Shown: positions 1 through 7,263 of the stretch, one piece after another
Position numbering within the stretch: position 1 is the stretch's first letter
Layout: each line of letters begins with the position of its first letter
Assembly: GCA_021847645.1 (NCBI GenBank)
Contig: JAJZQG010000049.1
Location: forward strand, 1 to 42,492
Direction of reading: 5' to 3'
Length of the DNA stretch: 42,492 nucleotides
From: Myxococcales bacterium
GTDB taxonomy: Bacteria; Myxococcota_A; Polyangia; Polyangiales; Polyangiaceae
Notes under the pieces: generated by a model
Told to the model about the DNA's origin: nothing
Seen by the model: only the letters and a program-made list of their open reading frames with translations
Databases searched by the model: none
Translations under genes and position numbers: made by a program

Positions 1-105
1 TTGTCCATGGCCCGCCGATGTTCACAGACGCGACTGGATTCGCACCGAATTCGACAAGATCGATAGTGCTGGCGCGCGCAATCCCCCGGTGCCGCAAGGG
101 CTTGA

Positions 106-163
106 GCTTTTCGGACGACGTCTAGCTGCTAGTTTTCCGGAAGGCTTTTCGGATGGGGTCTAG
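106..163 (+). repeat. Short direct repeat, two units 38 bp apart
   Basis: The 20-base stretch 106-125 recurs at 144-163 with 17 of 20 matches: both start GCTTTTCGGA and end GTCTAG. The second unit forms one edge of the 42-bp repeat, so the left copy sits next to a partial, diverged duplicate of itself. The right copy near 42.4 kb has no such neighbour. Confidence 0.65.
122..163 (-). repeat. 42-bp repeat, left copy (inverted relative to 42391-42432)
   Basis: Positions 122-163 match the reverse complement of 42391-42432 at 41 of 42 bases; the only mismatch is at 156. Both copies begin and end with CTAG, a rare tetranucleotide in many bacterial genomes, contain a third internal CTAG, and carry a central TTCCGGAA palindrome. 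Similarity stops abruptly at both edges, so this is a discrete unit rather than the edge of a visible longer duplication. It could be a REP-like dispersed repeat, a site bound by a protein, or a scar of a small element. Confidence 0.8.
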
Positions 164-507
164 TTCCTGGAGCAGTATCGGTCCAACCCAAATCCACACC
201 ACCGAGGCACAACGGGATGAGTCGTGGATGGCGCGCCGGTTACGTGCGAACCCGACACCCTCGCACGATATTGATGCATCCGTTGGTTGCAGATAGATAC
301 GAGGATGCAACCGGACGTGGCACCCCAAGGATGCGTCGCAGGCGACGACCCAGTGATTTCCCAGCGATTCGCGCGGAACACAACTTGCTAGCGCGGGCGC
401 GCGGCATGCGCCTCTTGCGCCTGTCCACGATTCGAGAACGGGAGCTCTTGCGTTCACACAAGACGAGCCCGCTCTGCGCACGCTGCGCACTACGCCCCGA
501 GGAAACC

Positions 508-1872
508 ATGCGCTTTCAACTCTATCTCCCTGTCGCGCTCACCGTCGCTCTTCTCCCTTCTACCGCCTCGGCCACCAACGGAATGGACCCCATCTCGTTC
601 GGCGCCCGGGCCGCCGGCATGGCAGGCACGGACACCGCGGTCGCCACCGACACCAACGCGATGAACACCAACCCCGCTGGCATTACTCAGTTCGAGCACG
701 GTGCGGACCTGGGCGTGAGCCTCATGATGCCCAAATTGACCCTCAATGACCAGGTCACCACGCCCCAGGGCACGATGCTCCTCAACCAGGGACTCAAGGG
801 CGAATCCAAGGTCTTCCCCCTGATCAGCGCGGGCTACGCACAGCGCGTCTACGAAGGATTGCACGTCGGCCTCGGCTTCTACGTGCAGGGCGGCATGGGC
901 GCCGAGTTCAAGAACGTCCACACCTTCGTCGACAACGACCCGACCACTCCGCTGACCACCCAGCCCACGCCCGCGACCTATGACATGAGCAGCCAGGTCA
1001 GCTACTTCAAGCTGGTGCCCACCGTGGCCTACCGGCTGGAGAACATTGCGCCGGGCACCGACCTTTCGTTCGGCGTGGCGTTCAACGTGGGCCTGTCGAG
1101 CATGAAGTTCAGCCATAGCGGCTTCCAGTTCCCGGAGCCCGACAACGACGGTGTCTACCAGGCGCACAAGGTCGAATTCAACAGCGACAATGCGATGGGC
1201 TACGGTGTTCGCGCGGGCGTCCTCGCGTCCTTCCTGCAGAGGCGTCTGGCCGTGGGCGTGTCATACCAGTCCAAGGCGTCACTCGACTACAAGGGCCCGC
1301 TGAAGGTCGACTCGATGATGGAGTACGACGCCAAGGCCGGGTTCGGCTGGCCGCAGGAGCTTGCGTTCGGCGTGTCCGCGCGTCCGGTGCCGCGCCTGCT
1401 GCTCGCGGTCGAGACCCGGTGGATCAACTGGGCGGATACCATGGACACGGTCACCTTCAGCGGCGCGGCCAAGGGAGCGGTGCCCCCGGGCTACGAGAGC
1501 ATGACCATGCCCTTCCAGATGAAGTGGAAGAACCAGCTGGTCTTCTCGGCAGGGGCCGAGGTGCAGGTCCTTCCCGACCTGTTGAAGGTGCGCGCGGGCT
1601 ACAACCACGCCAACAGCCCTGTGACCGGAGACGGCATCAATCCGCTCTTTCCCGCGGTCACCCAGGATCACCTGGCGGCGGGCCTCGGCGTGACGCTCGT
1701 CAAGGGTCTGACCATCGACGGCGCGGCGGAGTTCGCGCTGAACCACGAAGTCACCAGCAACGCGGCCAACCAGATGGCGCAGCAGCCGGGCACCGGCTCT
1801 CCCAACGGCTACCAGTTCGGCGTCGCCATGAGCCAGACCACCGTCCACCTGGGCGTCGGATATCAATTCTAG
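508..1872 (+). CDS. FadL/OmpP1-family outer membrane porin
   Basis: A 454-residue outer-membrane beta-barrel of the FadL/TodX/OmpP1 family, which passes hydrophobic compounds such as long-chain fatty acids across the outer membrane. The ATG at 508 gives a signal peptide of about 21 residues ending at an ALA-type site (TASA), and then the family's N-terminal signature: NGMDPISFGARAAGMAGTD followed by A-T-D-T-N and NPAG. The rest alternates short amphipathic strands and ends in an aromatic-rich strand, GVGYQF, with the C-terminal Phe typical of barrels. The frame is open back to 217, but that extension lacks domain character and would bury the signal peptide. The length fits the family. The substrate cannot be read from sequence. 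It appears monocistronic and converges with msrA. Confidence 0.85.
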   Translation: MRFQLYLPVALTVALLPSTASATNGMDPISFGARAAGMAGTDTAVATDTNAMNTNPAGITQFEHGADLGVSLMMPKLTLNDQVTTPQGTMLLNQGLKGESKVFPLISAGYAQRVYEGLHVGLGFYVQGGMGAEFKNVHTFVDNDPTTPLTTQPTPATYDMSSQVSYFKLVPTVAYRLENIAPGTDLSFGVAFNVGLSSMKFSHSGFQFPEPDNDGVYQAHKVEFNSDNAMGYGVRAGVLASFLQRRLAVGVSYQSKASLDYKGPLKVDSMMEYDAKAGFGWPQELAFGVSARPVPRLLLAVETRWINWADTMDTVTFSGAAKGAVPPGYESMTMPFQMKWKNQLVFSAGAEVQVLPDLLKVRAGYNHANSPVTGDGINPLFPAVTQDHLAAGLGVTLVKGLTIDGAAEFALNHEVTSNAANQMAQQPGTGSPNGYQFGVAMSQTTVHLGVGYQF

Positions 1873-1901
1873 TCACGCCCGGACGGGGTCAGGGCTCTCA
1901 T

Positions 1902-2606
1902 TCAGAAGTAGTTCGGCCGGACGAAATGGCACATGTAGCCGTTCGGATGCTTCTGCAAGTAGTCCTGATGATACGCCTCCGCGCTGTGAAACCGCGTCGT
2001 GGGCACGATCTGCGTGACAATCGGCCCGGCCAGCTTCCCCGATCGATCCGCTCTCTCCTCGACCTCGCGCGCTACCTTCGCCTGGTCCGGTGACTGACAG
2101 AAGATCGCGGACCGGTACTGCGTCCCGACGTCGTTCTCCTGGCGGTTGAGCGTGGTCGGGTCGTGGATTCGGAAGAACCATTGCACCAGCTTCTCGTAGG
2201 TCGTCCGGCGGGGGTCGAAGACCACCTTGACCGATTCGGCATAGCCGGTCGTGCCGGTGGCGACGTCCTCGTAGGTGGGATTGTCCGATGTGCCTCCGGC
2301 GTACCCCACTTCGGTGGAAACCACGCCCGGCTCCTTGCGCAGCAGCTCCTGCATGCCCCAGAAGCACCCCCCGGCGAACACGGCCACCTCCAATCCGGGC
2401 GCCACACCGATCCGGTTGAACTCCGCCGCGGCTCTGGCCTCTGCGGGAAAGTCCTCCCCGTTCGCCGTCGCGCTCGCGGCCGAGGCGCTGGCCGGCACAC
2501 CAGCTCCCTCCTGCTTGGCAGGCTCGGCGGGAGGACGGTGGTCGTCGGAACGGCACCCGGCGAACGGGATCAACAGGGCTGCGAGAGGAGCGGCGTGGCG
2601 GTTCAT
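1902..2606 (-). CDS. msrA: Peptide methionine sulfoxide reductase A, lipoprotein form
   Basis: MsrA reduces methionine-S-sulfoxide in proteins, with thioredoxin-type recycling. The catalytic motif GGCFWG is present with Cys at about residue 81, followed by the family landmarks VGYAGG, TGHAE-like TGYAES, and HDPTTLNRQ..D.GTQYRS. The ATG at 2604-2606 gives a 234-residue protein whose first 18 residues form a lipoprotein signal (PFAGC lipobox, Cys18) and a low-complexity linker to about residue 60. The enzyme is therefore probably tethered in the periplasm rather than cytosolic, where it would repair oxidised envelope proteins. The C-terminus has one Cys in the NGYMCHF motif that could act as resolving cysteine. 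The reading frame continues upstream to 2732, but that extension would put the signal peptide internally. Confidence 0.93.
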   Translation of the reverse strand: MNRHAAPLAALLIPFAGCRSDDHRPPAEPAKQEGAGVPASASAASATANGEDFPAEARAAAEFNRIGVAPGLEVAVFAGGCFWGMQELLRKEPGVVSTEVGYAGGTSDNPTYEDVATGTTGYAESVKVVFDPRRTTYEKLVQWFFRIHDPTTLNRQENDVGTQYRSAIFCQSPDQAKVAREVEERADRSGKLAGPIVTQIVPTTRFHSAEAYHQDYLQKHPNGYMCHFVRPNYF

Positions 2607-2736
2607 GGCAATCGGTTCAACGATGGGTTGCACGTCCTTGGATGCCCGCGTTGGCCTGTGGGTGGTGCAGCGCAGGCGAGGTGACCTGATGCCCGGCGCG
2701 AGGTGCCTACCGGCTGCCGGAATCCCCGGCATCGGC

Positions 2737-2742
2737 TACGAT
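2737..2742 (+). promoter_or_regulatory. Candidate -10 element TACGAT, leaderless spacing
   Basis: TACGAT ends seven bases before the ATG at 2749, which would place the transcription start at or next to the start codon. No good -35 was seen. It matches 4 of 6 consensus positions and shares its spacing with the stronger element upstream of 13603. Confidence 0.3.
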
Positions 2743-2748
2743 GCGGGC

Positions 2749-3207
2749 ATGGGTACCCGGGTCCGCTACCGCTTCGATCCCCACCACCCCGAGGTGGCCG
2801 CCATCTGCTGCTCGGATGGGCGCTACATCCGGGCGCTCGAGGAGTACCTGGCCGCCCGAAACATCGACGGCCACGATCTGATGGCGTTGCCCGGCGGCGC
2901 AGCGCAGTTGTGCCGCGAGAGCGCGTCGTACACGAGCGTCTCGGTGTACACCGACGCGCTGGATTTCCTCATGCGATCGCACCACACCGCGCACGTGGTG
3001 CTCGCCGCGCACGCCGACTGCGGCTACTACAGGAGCTACTTCGGGCGCGCGGATCGCTCGCGCCAGGAAGACGACCTGCGACGGGTCGCCTCCAGCCTCA
3101 GGGACCGCATGCGCGGGCTTCGTGTCGAGGCCGTGTTCGCGTCTCCAGCTCCGGACGATCAGGGTGGCGGGTTCGTGTTCGAGGACGTTCCGCTGGAAGG
3201 GCGATAG
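2749..3207 (+). CDS. Small beta-carbonic-anhydrase-like protein
   Basis: A 152-residue protein with the zinc-site motifs of beta-class carbonic anhydrases: C-S-D-G-R at residues 21-25 and H-A-D-C-G at 88-92. This supplies the Cys, His and Cys ligands and the Asp/Arg pair. Canonical beta enzymes read C-S-D-S-R and H-x-x-C-G and are about 200 residues, so this is a compact relative. Whether it hydrates CO2 or has another role is not decidable from sequence. The start at 2749 was chosen because the motif begins 20 residues later and a -10-like TACGAT lies just upstream; the open frame runs much further 5' across the opposite-strand msrA region. It lies 17 bases upstream of crcB on the same strand, so the two may be cotranscribed. 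Confidence 0.7.
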   Translation: MGTRVRYRFDPHHPEVAAICCSDGRYIRALEEYLAARNIDGHDLMALPGGAAQLCRESASYTSVSVYTDALDFLMRSHHTAHVVLAAHADCGYYRSYFGRADRSRQEDDLRRVASSLRDRMRGLRVEAVFASPAPDDQGGGFVFEDVPLEGR

Positions 3208-3224
3208 GCTAGTATCGCAACAGC

Positions 3225-3608
3225 ATGGAACGCTTCCTGTGGATCTGCTTCGCGGGCGCCCTCGGAACCGGCACCCGCTATCTCGTCGGCTTGTGGGCGT
3301 CCAGGAACCTGGGCACCGCATTCCCGTACGGCACGCTGATCGTCAACATCGCGGGCTGCTTCCTGATTGCCGTAGTGATGCACGCGTCGATCAAGATCGC
3401 CGGCTTCCCCACCAACCTGCGCTTGGCGCTCACCACCGGCTTCATGGGCGGATTGACCACTTACTCGAGCTTCAACTTCGAGACCACCAAGCTGTTCGAA
3501 GACGGCGTCCCGCGCACGGCGCTGCTGAACTTCGGGGTGACCACCGCCGCTTGTTTCGCCGCCGGAATCCTGGGGCTGACGCTGGCGCGTCGGGTGCTCG
3601 GCGCCTAA
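3225..3608 (+). CDS. crcB: CrcB/FluC fluoride channel
   Basis: FluC proteins are dual-topology dimeric membrane channels that export fluoride and prevent its toxic build-up. This 127-residue protein has four hydrophobic segments and the family signatures: GALGTGTRY near residue 11, PYGTLIVNIAG with the conserved Asn at 41, and TTGFMGGLTTYSSF at 70-83. In the Phe-box the first aromatic is Tyr80 rather than Phe, with Phe83 retained, a conservative variant. Channels of this class usually occur singly or as paired genes; only one is seen here. No fluoride riboswitch fits in the 17-base gap upstream. Confidence 0.93.
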   Translation: MERFLWICFAGALGTGTRYLVGLWASRNLGTAFPYGTLIVNIAGCFLIAVVMHASIKIAGFPTNLRLALTTGFMGGLTTYSSFNFETTKLFEDGVPRTALLNFGVTTAACFAAGILGLTLARRVLGA

Positions 3609-3611
3609 TTC

Positions 3612-4277
3612 TCAGGCGAACCAGATCCCCAAGGCCCAAGCGACCGCACCTGCCGCCGCCACCAGCAGCGGCCAGCGCACCAGCGACCAGCGGTATCCCT
3701 GGTTGCCAGCGCCGCGTTGCGTGGCATAGCCCGCCCCTCCGGCCAGCAGCGCGAAGCCCAGCAGCATCACCAGCACCCACCCCGTGCGCGGGTGCACGTT
3801 CCGCAAGAGCCCGTCCGCCAGACTCTGCTGCAGCTCGTCGGCAGGTGGCGCGCCGATCGAGGCGGGCGCGCCGCTGCTGGCCGCCAGACGCGCGATCGCC
3901 GCGTTGGCTTGCGCCAGCTCGCCGTCGTACGCGATCACGGCCCAGCGGCTCGACAGGACGGCATGCCTGACCGCGCGCCAGGCGAGCAAGGCGGAGGCCG
4001 GATCGCCGCGCGACTCGGACATCCGCGCCAGCGCGATGAGCTTCTGGTAGGCGTCCGAAACGTGCGGATCGCCCGGCGTGTACCACTCGGCAGCGCGCCT
4101 CGCGTGCACGATCGCCTCGTCGGTCTTGCCTCCCGCTGCCAGGGCCTCGGCGGTGCGAAGCTCACGCTGTGCCTCGATGCGCGCGCGCCCCACCAGCAGC
4201 GCGGCCGTAACCGCCACCATAGCCAGCGCCACCAGCGCGGGAACGACGACCCGTCGCAGCAGGCCCGGGCTGCTCAC
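3612..4277 (-). CDS. Helical-repeat membrane protein coupled to ABC permease
   Basis: A 221-residue protein of unknown function. The start is a GTG at 4275-4277 that overlaps the TGA of the upstream permease gene as GTGA, so translation is probably coupled. A hydrophobic segment at about residues 9-31 is followed by about 110 residues of alpha-helical, Ala-rich TPR-like sequence (pattern A-x-A-L-A-A-G-G-K-x-D-E-A-I). The C-terminus has two more hydrophobic segments (about 166-187 and 200-219). The topology suggests the helical repeats face the periplasm or cytosol between membrane anchors. It may be an accessory subunit of the adjacent exporter; this rests only on context. Confidence 0.7.
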   Translation of the reverse strand: MSSPGLLRRVVVPALVALAMVAVTAALLVGRARIEAQRELRTAEALAAGGKTDEAIVHARRAAEWYTPGDPHVSDAYQKLIALARMSESRGDPASALLAWRAVRHAVLSSRWAVIAYDGELAQANAAIARLAASSGAPASIGAPPADELQQSLADGLLRNVHPRTGWVLVMLLGFALLAGGAGYATQRGAGNQGYRWSLVRWPLLVAAAGAVAWALGIWFA

Positions 4278-5206
4278 AGGAAATCGCGCTTCCGGAAGAT
4301 GACGATCGCCACCACCATCAGCCCGATGCTCCAGCCCAGCGATTGCAGCGCAGCCCAGCCGATGTGCGCGCCCAGCGACACACCCACGGCCTCGCCGGTC
4401 AGCAGCGGGCGCGCCGGGACGTACACCTGCAGGTTCGGAACGATCTTGGACAGGACGAGGCCGGCGTCGTGCATGGTGGTGCCGAACACGCGTTCGGGCA
4501 GGTGGCCGAGCGTGTCGGCCTGACGGCCCACCACGAAGATTCCCAGGGTGAGCACGGCGGTCAGGAAGGGAGAGGAGAAGGAAGCGATCACGGTGGCGAT
4601 CGCCGTGACGATGGAGACCTCGAGCAGGGTGAGCACGCACATGCCGAGCACGATGCGGCGGTCGTCGGGCACGCCCGAAGCGAGCCAGGCCGCGGCCGGG
4701 AGCATGGCGAAGGCCCATGGAATCGGGGCGAAGCTGCCGAGCCGCTTGACCTTGGTGACGAGCACCACGAGCAGCGCGACCGCGCCAACCCCCACGGCCA
4801 CCATCAACGGCACGGAGCGTCCCCCCATGCCGGCCAGGGTCAGCAGCACGACGAAGCCGTCGATGGCGATGAACACGGCAAGGGTGAGCAGCGTTCCGAG
4901 GTACTTGCCGAGCAGGTATTCGTGGCGTCGGACCGGACGGGCGAGGATCGGGAAGATCGTCTTGTACTCGAGCTCGCGATGCAGGGAGGAAGCCGCCAGC
5001 AGGATGGCGACGGCGATCGAGTAGATGGAGATGGACGCGCTCCCGAGGTCGGCGATCACGCGGGGCTGGGACCGGAGCGTGTAGGCGCCCACGACAATCG
5101 AATACAGGGCTGTTGCCAAAGCCAGCCCGACCAAGCCGTACAGAATCCGCGCGCGGGCGGCTTCGCGGTACGTGTTGAGTGCGATCGTGGCGATTCTCAC
5201 GAGCAT
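4274..5206 (-). CDS. ABC-2 type transporter permease
   Basis: A 310-residue integral membrane protein with at least six hydrophobic stretches and a pattern typical of ABC-2 permeases: an N-terminal cytosolic helix rich in Arg (L-N-T-Y-R-E-A-A-R-A-R) before the first membrane helix, an amphipathic L-E-Y-K-T-I-F-P-I-L-A-R-P-V-R-R-H-E-Y segment (the coupling region in NosY/YxlG-like permeases), then G-K-Y-L-G-T. The last residues, RKRDF, match the common R-R-D-F ending. No ATPase gene lies next to it, so its nucleotide-binding subunit must be encoded elsewhere or further upstream of a lost operon. The ATG at 5204-5206 is the first good start. Confidence 0.85.
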   Translation of the reverse strand: MLVRIATIALNTYREAARARILYGLVGLALATALYSIVVGAYTLRSQPRVIADLGSASISIYSIAVAILLAASSLHRELEYKTIFPILARPVRRHEYLLGKYLGTLLTLAVFIAIDGFVVLLTLAGMGGRSVPLMVAVGVGAVALLVVLVTKVKRLGSFAPIPWAFAMLPAAAWLASGVPDDRRIVLGMCVLTLLEVSIVTAIATVIASFSSPFLTAVLTLGIFVVGRQADTLGHLPERVFGTTMHDAGLVLSKIVPNLQVYVPARPLLTGEAVGVSLGAHIGWAALQSLGWSIGLMVVAIVIFRKRDFL

Positions 5207-5298
5207 CGTGCCGACTACGGTAGGTACGTCGGAGGCGGGCGGTTGGCAACGATTAGTGGCGCTCCGTCGGCGGGGCTCCCCGCCCTGCCGCTTTGCGG

Positions 5299-5304
5299 TA
5301 CACT
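5299..5304 (+). promoter_or_regulatory. Candidate -10 element TACACT
   Basis: TACACT lies 16 bases before the ATG at 5320 and resembles the TAC..T hexamers found upstream of several other genes in the window. No matching -35 was recognised. Confidence 0.3.
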
Positions 5305-5319
5305 GAAAGATCGCCCCCC

Positions 5320-7263
5320 ATGAGGTCGCCCATGCCCCAGCGCCTGCCTTTCTTCCCTGCTGTCCCCGTGGTTGCCGTACTGCTCGCCTCCTGCTCGGCA
5401 GGGGGCAACAATGTCAACACCCAATCCGGCATGGGAGGCGCCTCGGGAGCGGGCGGCTCCACGGTGTTCGACGGAGGCGGCGGCCTGGGACCGGATGGGT
5501 CGATCCACTGCACTCCGGGGGCGTGGTCCTGCTTGGGTCAAACCTACTATCTGTGCGCGGACGACGGCGTGGGGCATCTGCAGGAGCAGCAATGCCCGAA
5601 CGCTTGCGACCCGGCCAAGGGGTGCGTGCTGTGCGTGCCGGGCCAGCGGCAGTGCCAGGGCACGGTCTCGATGATGTGCAACGCGGATGCGAGCGCGTTG
5701 GTCTACGGGCGGGACTGCGCCGAGTGGGGCTCGACGTGCGCCAGCAACGGGTACTGCTCCGATCCGTGCGGACAGGCAGAGTTGACGCAATCGTACGTCG
5801 GCTGCGAGTACTGGCCCGCGCCGCTCGCCAACGCCCCCGAGCTCGACAGCACGGTGTTCGACTTCCGCGTGGTGGTCGGCAACCCCAACGAGACGCAGGC
5901 CAACATCGAGGTGACCCAGGGCGGCACCACGGTCTACACGGGCGCCGTCCAGCCCGGCAGTCTGACCGAGATCCCGCTGCCCTGGGTCGACGGCCAGTCC
6001 TTCGGATTGCCGCTCAACAGTTGGCAGAGCATCATCAAGGCTGGCGGCGCCTACCGGCTTCGCTCCGACCAGCCCGTGACCGTTGCACAGTTCAATCCCT
6101 TCGAATACGCGGTCAACGGCACGTACTCGTACACCAACGACGCTACACTGCTGTTGCCGGCGCATGTGTTGACCGGCGACTACACCGCGCTGACGTACGT
6201 GCCTTTCTCCCGCGCCACCGGCACCGCGGGCGGGCCCTTCCCCTCGGCCCCCAGCTTCTCCAAGTACGGCGACTATATCGCCATCGCCGGCGTCTCACCC
6301 GACCCGACCAACGTCCAGGTCTACGTGGCGGCGAACACGGCAGCGGAGGCCACGGGGCGGTTCCCCGCCACGCCGCCGTTCGGCGTGGTGCAGTTCACGC
6401 TGCAACGGGGCGAGGTTGCGCACGTCGCGTCCGCGCCCCCGCCCGACTGCGTTGCTGGCCGTCCGGGCTACCGACGCGATCAGACCTGCCAGTTCAACGT
6501 CTGCGACTTCGTGGATACGTGCCGCGAGTACGAGTACGACATGACCGGCTCCCGCGTCGTCGCCGATCATCCCGTCGAAGTGTTCGGCGGCCACGTCTGC
6601 GCCTACGTGCCGTACTACAGCCAGGCCTGTGATCACCTCGAGAACCAACTGGCTCCCATCCAGACCTGGGGCAAGAAGTATGTCTCGCGACCCATGACCG
6701 ACGGCGGCGGACCGGGCGACAACCTGGTGCGCGTCGTGGCCGCCTTCGACAACACCCAGGTCCACGTCGATCCGCCGCAGGGTGGCGTGGGCGACACTAC
6801 GCTCAACCACGGTCAATGGATCGAGTTCATGGCCTCGTCCGCGTTCAGCGTGACCGGCTCGGACGCGATCATGGTAGGCCAGTTCCTCGTCGGCCAGTAC
6901 TATCCGAATCCGGTTGCTTCTCGCGGTGATCCGGGCATGACGGTGCTCGTGCCCAGCGAGCAGTTCCGCAAGGATTACATCTTCGTTACCCCGTCGTCCT
7001 ACAACGCCAGCACGAACGGCCAGAACTATGTGCTCATCACCCGTCCGCCCGGCGTAGGTCTAACCCTCGACGGACAGCCGTTGAACGCTCAGTGGCAGAG
7101 CGTGGGAGGCATGGAGGTGGCGATCGTGCCGGTCGACGGCGGCACGCACACCATGAAGGCGTCCGACAAGTTCGGGATGATCGCCTACGGCCTGGGCAGC
7201 TTCACATCGTACGCCTACCCGGCGGGCCTCAACCTGACTCAGATCACCAACGTGGTGAAGTAG
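5320..7263 (+). CDS. IgGFc-binding-type exported lipoprotein
   Basis: A 647-residue surface or periplasmic lipoprotein. The start at 5320 (or the second ATG at 5332) gives a signal ending in a LLASC lipobox. Residues about 50-150 form a Cys-rich region with repeated C-x-P-G/C-D-P-A-K-G-C patterns. The remainder matches the fold known from the N-terminal domain of the IgGFc-binding protein family, with the landmarks TLLLPAHVLTGDYTALTYVPF, an internal D-H-P-V-E-V-F-G-G-H motif and a V-L-V-P-S-E-Q-F motif. In bacteria this domain is common in secreted proteins of predatory and social Myxococcota; adhesion is a guess and Fc binding is not implied. The 3' end overlaps the convergent propeller gene by 20 bases. 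Confidence 0.75.
   Translation: MRSPMPQRLPFFPAVPVVAVLLASCSAGGNNVNTQSGMGGASGAGGSTVFDGGGGLGPDGSIHCTPGAWSCLGQTYYLCADDGVGHLQEQQCPNACDPAKGCVLCVPGQRQCQGTVSMMCNADASALVYGRDCAEWGSTCASNGYCSDPCGQAELTQSYVGCEYWPAPLANAPELDSTVFDFRVVVGNPNETQANIEVTQGGTTVYTGAVQPGSLTEIPLPWVDGQSFGLPLNSWQSIIKAGGAYRLRSDQPVTVAQFNPFEYAVNGTYSYTNDATLLLPAHVLTGDYTALTYVPFSRATGTAGGPFPSAPSFSKYGDYIAIAGVSPDPTNVQVYVAANTAAEATGRFPATPPFGVVQFTLQRGEVAHVASAPPPDCVAGRPGYRRDQTCQFNVCDFVDTCREYEYDMTGSRVVADHPVEVFGGHVCAYVPYYSQACDHLENQLAPIQTWGKKYVSRPMTDGGGPGDNLVRVVAAFDNTQVHVDPPQGGVGDTTLNHGQWIEFMASSAFSVTGSDAIMVGQFLVGQYYPNPVASRGDPGMTVLVPSEQFRKDYIFVTPSSYNASTNGQNYVLITRPPGVGLTLDGQPLNAQWQSVGGMEVAIVPVDGGTHTMKASDKFGMIAYGLGSFTSYAYPAGLNLTQITNVVK

Larger units (their letters stand above)
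1..507. other. Gene-poor left edge
   Basis: No convincing gene is visible here. Open frames exist on both strands (for example 122-490 minus, and an upstream extension of the porin gene on plus), but their translations are Arg/Ser/Cys-rich with no signal peptide or recognisable domain, as expected for chance frames in GC-rich DNA. The stretch holds the left copy of the 42-bp repeat (122-163) and an overlapping direct repeat (106-163). The remainder probably contains the leader and promoter of the porin gene, but no clear promoter could be read. Confidence 0.6.

Noticed and set aside
217..507. 97-residue N-terminal extension of the FadL-type porin
   Set aside because: Would bury a clear signal peptide beginning at 508, and has Arg-rich non-domain sequence.
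3208..3224. Fluoride riboswitch before crcB
   Set aside because: Only 17 bases separate crcB from the upstream gene, and no riboswitch core is visible.
5320..7263. Fc receptor function for the IgGFc-type protein
   Set aside because: The domain name comes from a mammalian protein; nothing in the sequence shows antibody binding.
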